DNA from: Phalacrocorax aristotelis
Lineage: Eukaryota; Chordata; Aves; Suliformes; Phalacrocoracidae
Length of the DNA: 64,000 nucleotides
Assembly: GCF_949628215.1 (NCBI RefSeq)
Contig: NC_134279.1
Span: 58,697,766-58,761,765 of the forward strand
Direction: 5' to 3'
How positions within the stretch are numbered: position 1 is the first letter of the stretch; every line of letters starts with the position of its first letter. Position numbers and translations under genes: made by a program. Below the pieces are notes generated by a model that searched no databases, was not told the origin of the DNA, and worked only from the letters and a program-made list of their open reading frames with translations. Positions 61,937 through 64,000 of the stretch are shown in pieces.

Positions 61937-64000
61937 CAGACCAGCTGATGAGCAAGTGAGTGCAGAAAACTGGCTCACAACTTTCTGGAGACTCGAGTAC
62001 AAGTTTTCATCAAAGGGAGAGAAGCTCTCCAGTTCACCCCCATAAACATACTGGAGTCGAGGGCGTGCGTTAAAGGTTAACTTGGAAACCTCATTATGAC
62101 ATAACACAGGCATCTTAAGCAATCGTGTGTAGAGCCATGATAACTCATTGGGTGGGGATTGGGAGTTGAGGGGCAGTGACAAGGGGCCCGGACGAGGCTA
62201 CCGATCTGCCAGAAAACAGCCTGAAACAGGAAAGAGCACCACATATGCCACTTGGAATGTGTGACGCAAACCCCAGCCTTGAAACAAAGAACAGGAAACA
62301 GCTCTGCTGGCTGCGCTGGGGAGAAAGCACAGAGAAACATTTAGGCGGCCCTCCCTGACCCTATATTCATGAGCAGCTGGAGTCTTTTAAAACAACAACA
62401 GTGGGTGGAGGTGTTTGTTCATTGGGTGTGAAGAAAAACAGTGTCCTTATGCAGGGGACCTGCCCTATTTACAAACAGGCTCCCTTAACATAAGGGAGCG
62501 GGAGATTTTTAGACACCATGGGTCATGACGATTAGCTGAAACCTTCCCTAGGACTTGTTGGTTTATTACTGTATTTACAGAATGCTAGTAGCTAAAAAGA
62601 GCTAAAGCTTCATAACATCAAACAGGCAGCACCCAGCCTGACAGCAAGCACCTTCTCTGTAGACAGAGCTAGGGGGATCAGACCATTGCAGGAGTGATTT
62701 GTAAAGCTAGGGGCTGCTCCTGGACAGTGTCCCACTTTTTTTTATTCAGTACTGATCAATAGCTGAGGACCAACATCACTCAGTACACCCAAGAATATTT
62801 TTCTAAGCCAGCACATGCTTAGCCTTCTACATCCCTGTTTCATATGCACTCAGACTGCACCTCAGGACCTGACTGCCCATGGACATAATGCTTTTATTTT
62901 TGAAGCACCCAAATATACAGCTGAATAAATGAAATAAGCTGGCAACATGAGGCAGAGGAAAGGCACATCTTATCTAGATATCATGCAACAGAACAACTTC
63001 TACATTCATTTTCCTTCAAAGCCATGGTTTCAAATACTCTCTCTCTCACGTACTTTGCATTGGTTATTTATATACCATGGGCCAGAGATCTAGTATTATC
63101 CAATATGAGAATGTGTTAGAGCAAATTATGTGGATGAGTACTGCAGTAACACTAATAATTGCTGTGGGGTTTCATGGCTCAAGTTTAACAAGGCACATGA
63201 GGCGACAACCAACTAGTAACAGCATCTACACAGCAACGTGTAGGTGTACGTTTTACTCAGATAGTGTCGGTTCCTTACTTTCTTCCTGCTGAATCTGGAA
63301 ATATAAGTAATTTGGTGGTTGTATAACTGCCATCTCTATTACCTTGGAGCCTTCGACTAATCTCACTCATGTTTACATCATCATTTATCTGAAGACTTTT
63401 GCTTTTGGCTAAACAGGTGTTGCCTAGGTCAAATCCTCACAATACCTGAGGGCTCCCTCACAGCTCTCCTACTTAGGAGTGATTTTGCTCTGATTTTTCT
63501 CAGGGAAGGGAGAGAGACTATTTAGTATCCTTTTTTTTTCCCCCTGCCCTTACTCCCAGTGTCCCTTGTGGTCTATAACATATCTGTAACAGGGAGTGCA
63601 GGGGGAAAAAAAAAAAAGTATTTGTCTGCTTGGGAAGAAGTAAGAAAGTCCACTCAAGTCAGCCTCAGTTTTTTTGTATTTTGATACTAGACAAAATATT
63701 CTTAAAAATACAAGGGGAAAGTTAGCTTGAAATAAATCTCTTCTGGGTCAGGCAGGATTATCAAATCCAGATGTAATTCCTCTCACTCAAGCAGCAGCTC
63801 CTCATGTGATTATCAAGACAGTGTATCTTGAAAGTATTCTATGGAAAAATCATTAGCGGTCAGCTGTGTAATCCTTTGTTTTCAATACAGGTAATGAACA
63901 TATATGGATATTAGCTTAAATAAAGACAAGTCTTCACAGCTCTCCTATCAGCCTCCCGAATTAATCTTTTCCCAACAATAAAACCTTCAGAGTTCAGCTC

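Larger units (their letters stand above)
61094..64000 (-). other. KLF3: KLF3 5' intron sequence (runs off the right edge)
   Basis: No CpG island or first exon is visible up to 64,000, so the KLF3 promoter should lie further right. Worn copies of ancient amniote repeats appear at 61,421-61,490 and 61,897-61,936. There are no genes or RNA genes that I can recognise. Confidence 0.5.

Overview
This is vertebrate, almost certainly bird, genomic DNA; a galliform such as chicken fits best. The genes are spliced, a CpG island marks a promoter, and there is a CR1 LINE tail of the avian type. The gene order FAM114A1 - TLR1-like - TLR1-like - KLF3 matches the conserved TLR1/6/10 block on human 4p14, here with two TLR1-family genes instead of three. 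The species is inferred, not proven.

Layout. 1-13,000 is the 5' part of FAM114A1 on the minus strand: a CpG-island promoter with a probable noncoding exon 1 (about 12.2-13.3 kb), the ATG exon (9,868-10,217), one further coding exon (7,648-7,735) and introns running off the left edge. 16-20 kb holds TLR1LB on the plus strand, with its protein in one exon and a short ectodomain. 28-30.5 kb holds TLR1LA on the plus strand, also one coding exon, with a full-length ectodomain. 30.5-35.4 kb is intergenic. 35.4-64 kb is KLF3 on the minus strand: a long 3' UTR, five coding exons that join without a frame break into a 348-residue protein, a probable 39-base 5' UTR exon at 61.07 kb, and a first exon beyond the right edge.

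Main signal. The 3' halves of the two TLR genes (18,861-20,054 and 29,196-30,389) are almost identical over 1,194 bases, while the 5' halves have diverged strongly. This marks recent gene conversion covering the last leucine-rich repeats, the transmembrane segment and the TIR domain. One 17-base patch inside the tract has escaped or diverged. The converted block is visibly richer in G+C than the flanking coding sequence. The result is two receptors with different ligand-facing ectodomains and the same signalling half.

Other notable structures are a 1,027-base, nearly pure polypurine satellite in KLF3 intron sequence (55,293-56,319), three chained inverted repeats in 64 bases (57,721-57,784), an open in-frame stretch upstream of the KLF3 ATG, and an unassigned coding-like ORF at 612-836. 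I found no wholly new multi-gene system. The unusual biology here is the asymmetric homogenisation of the TLR pair.
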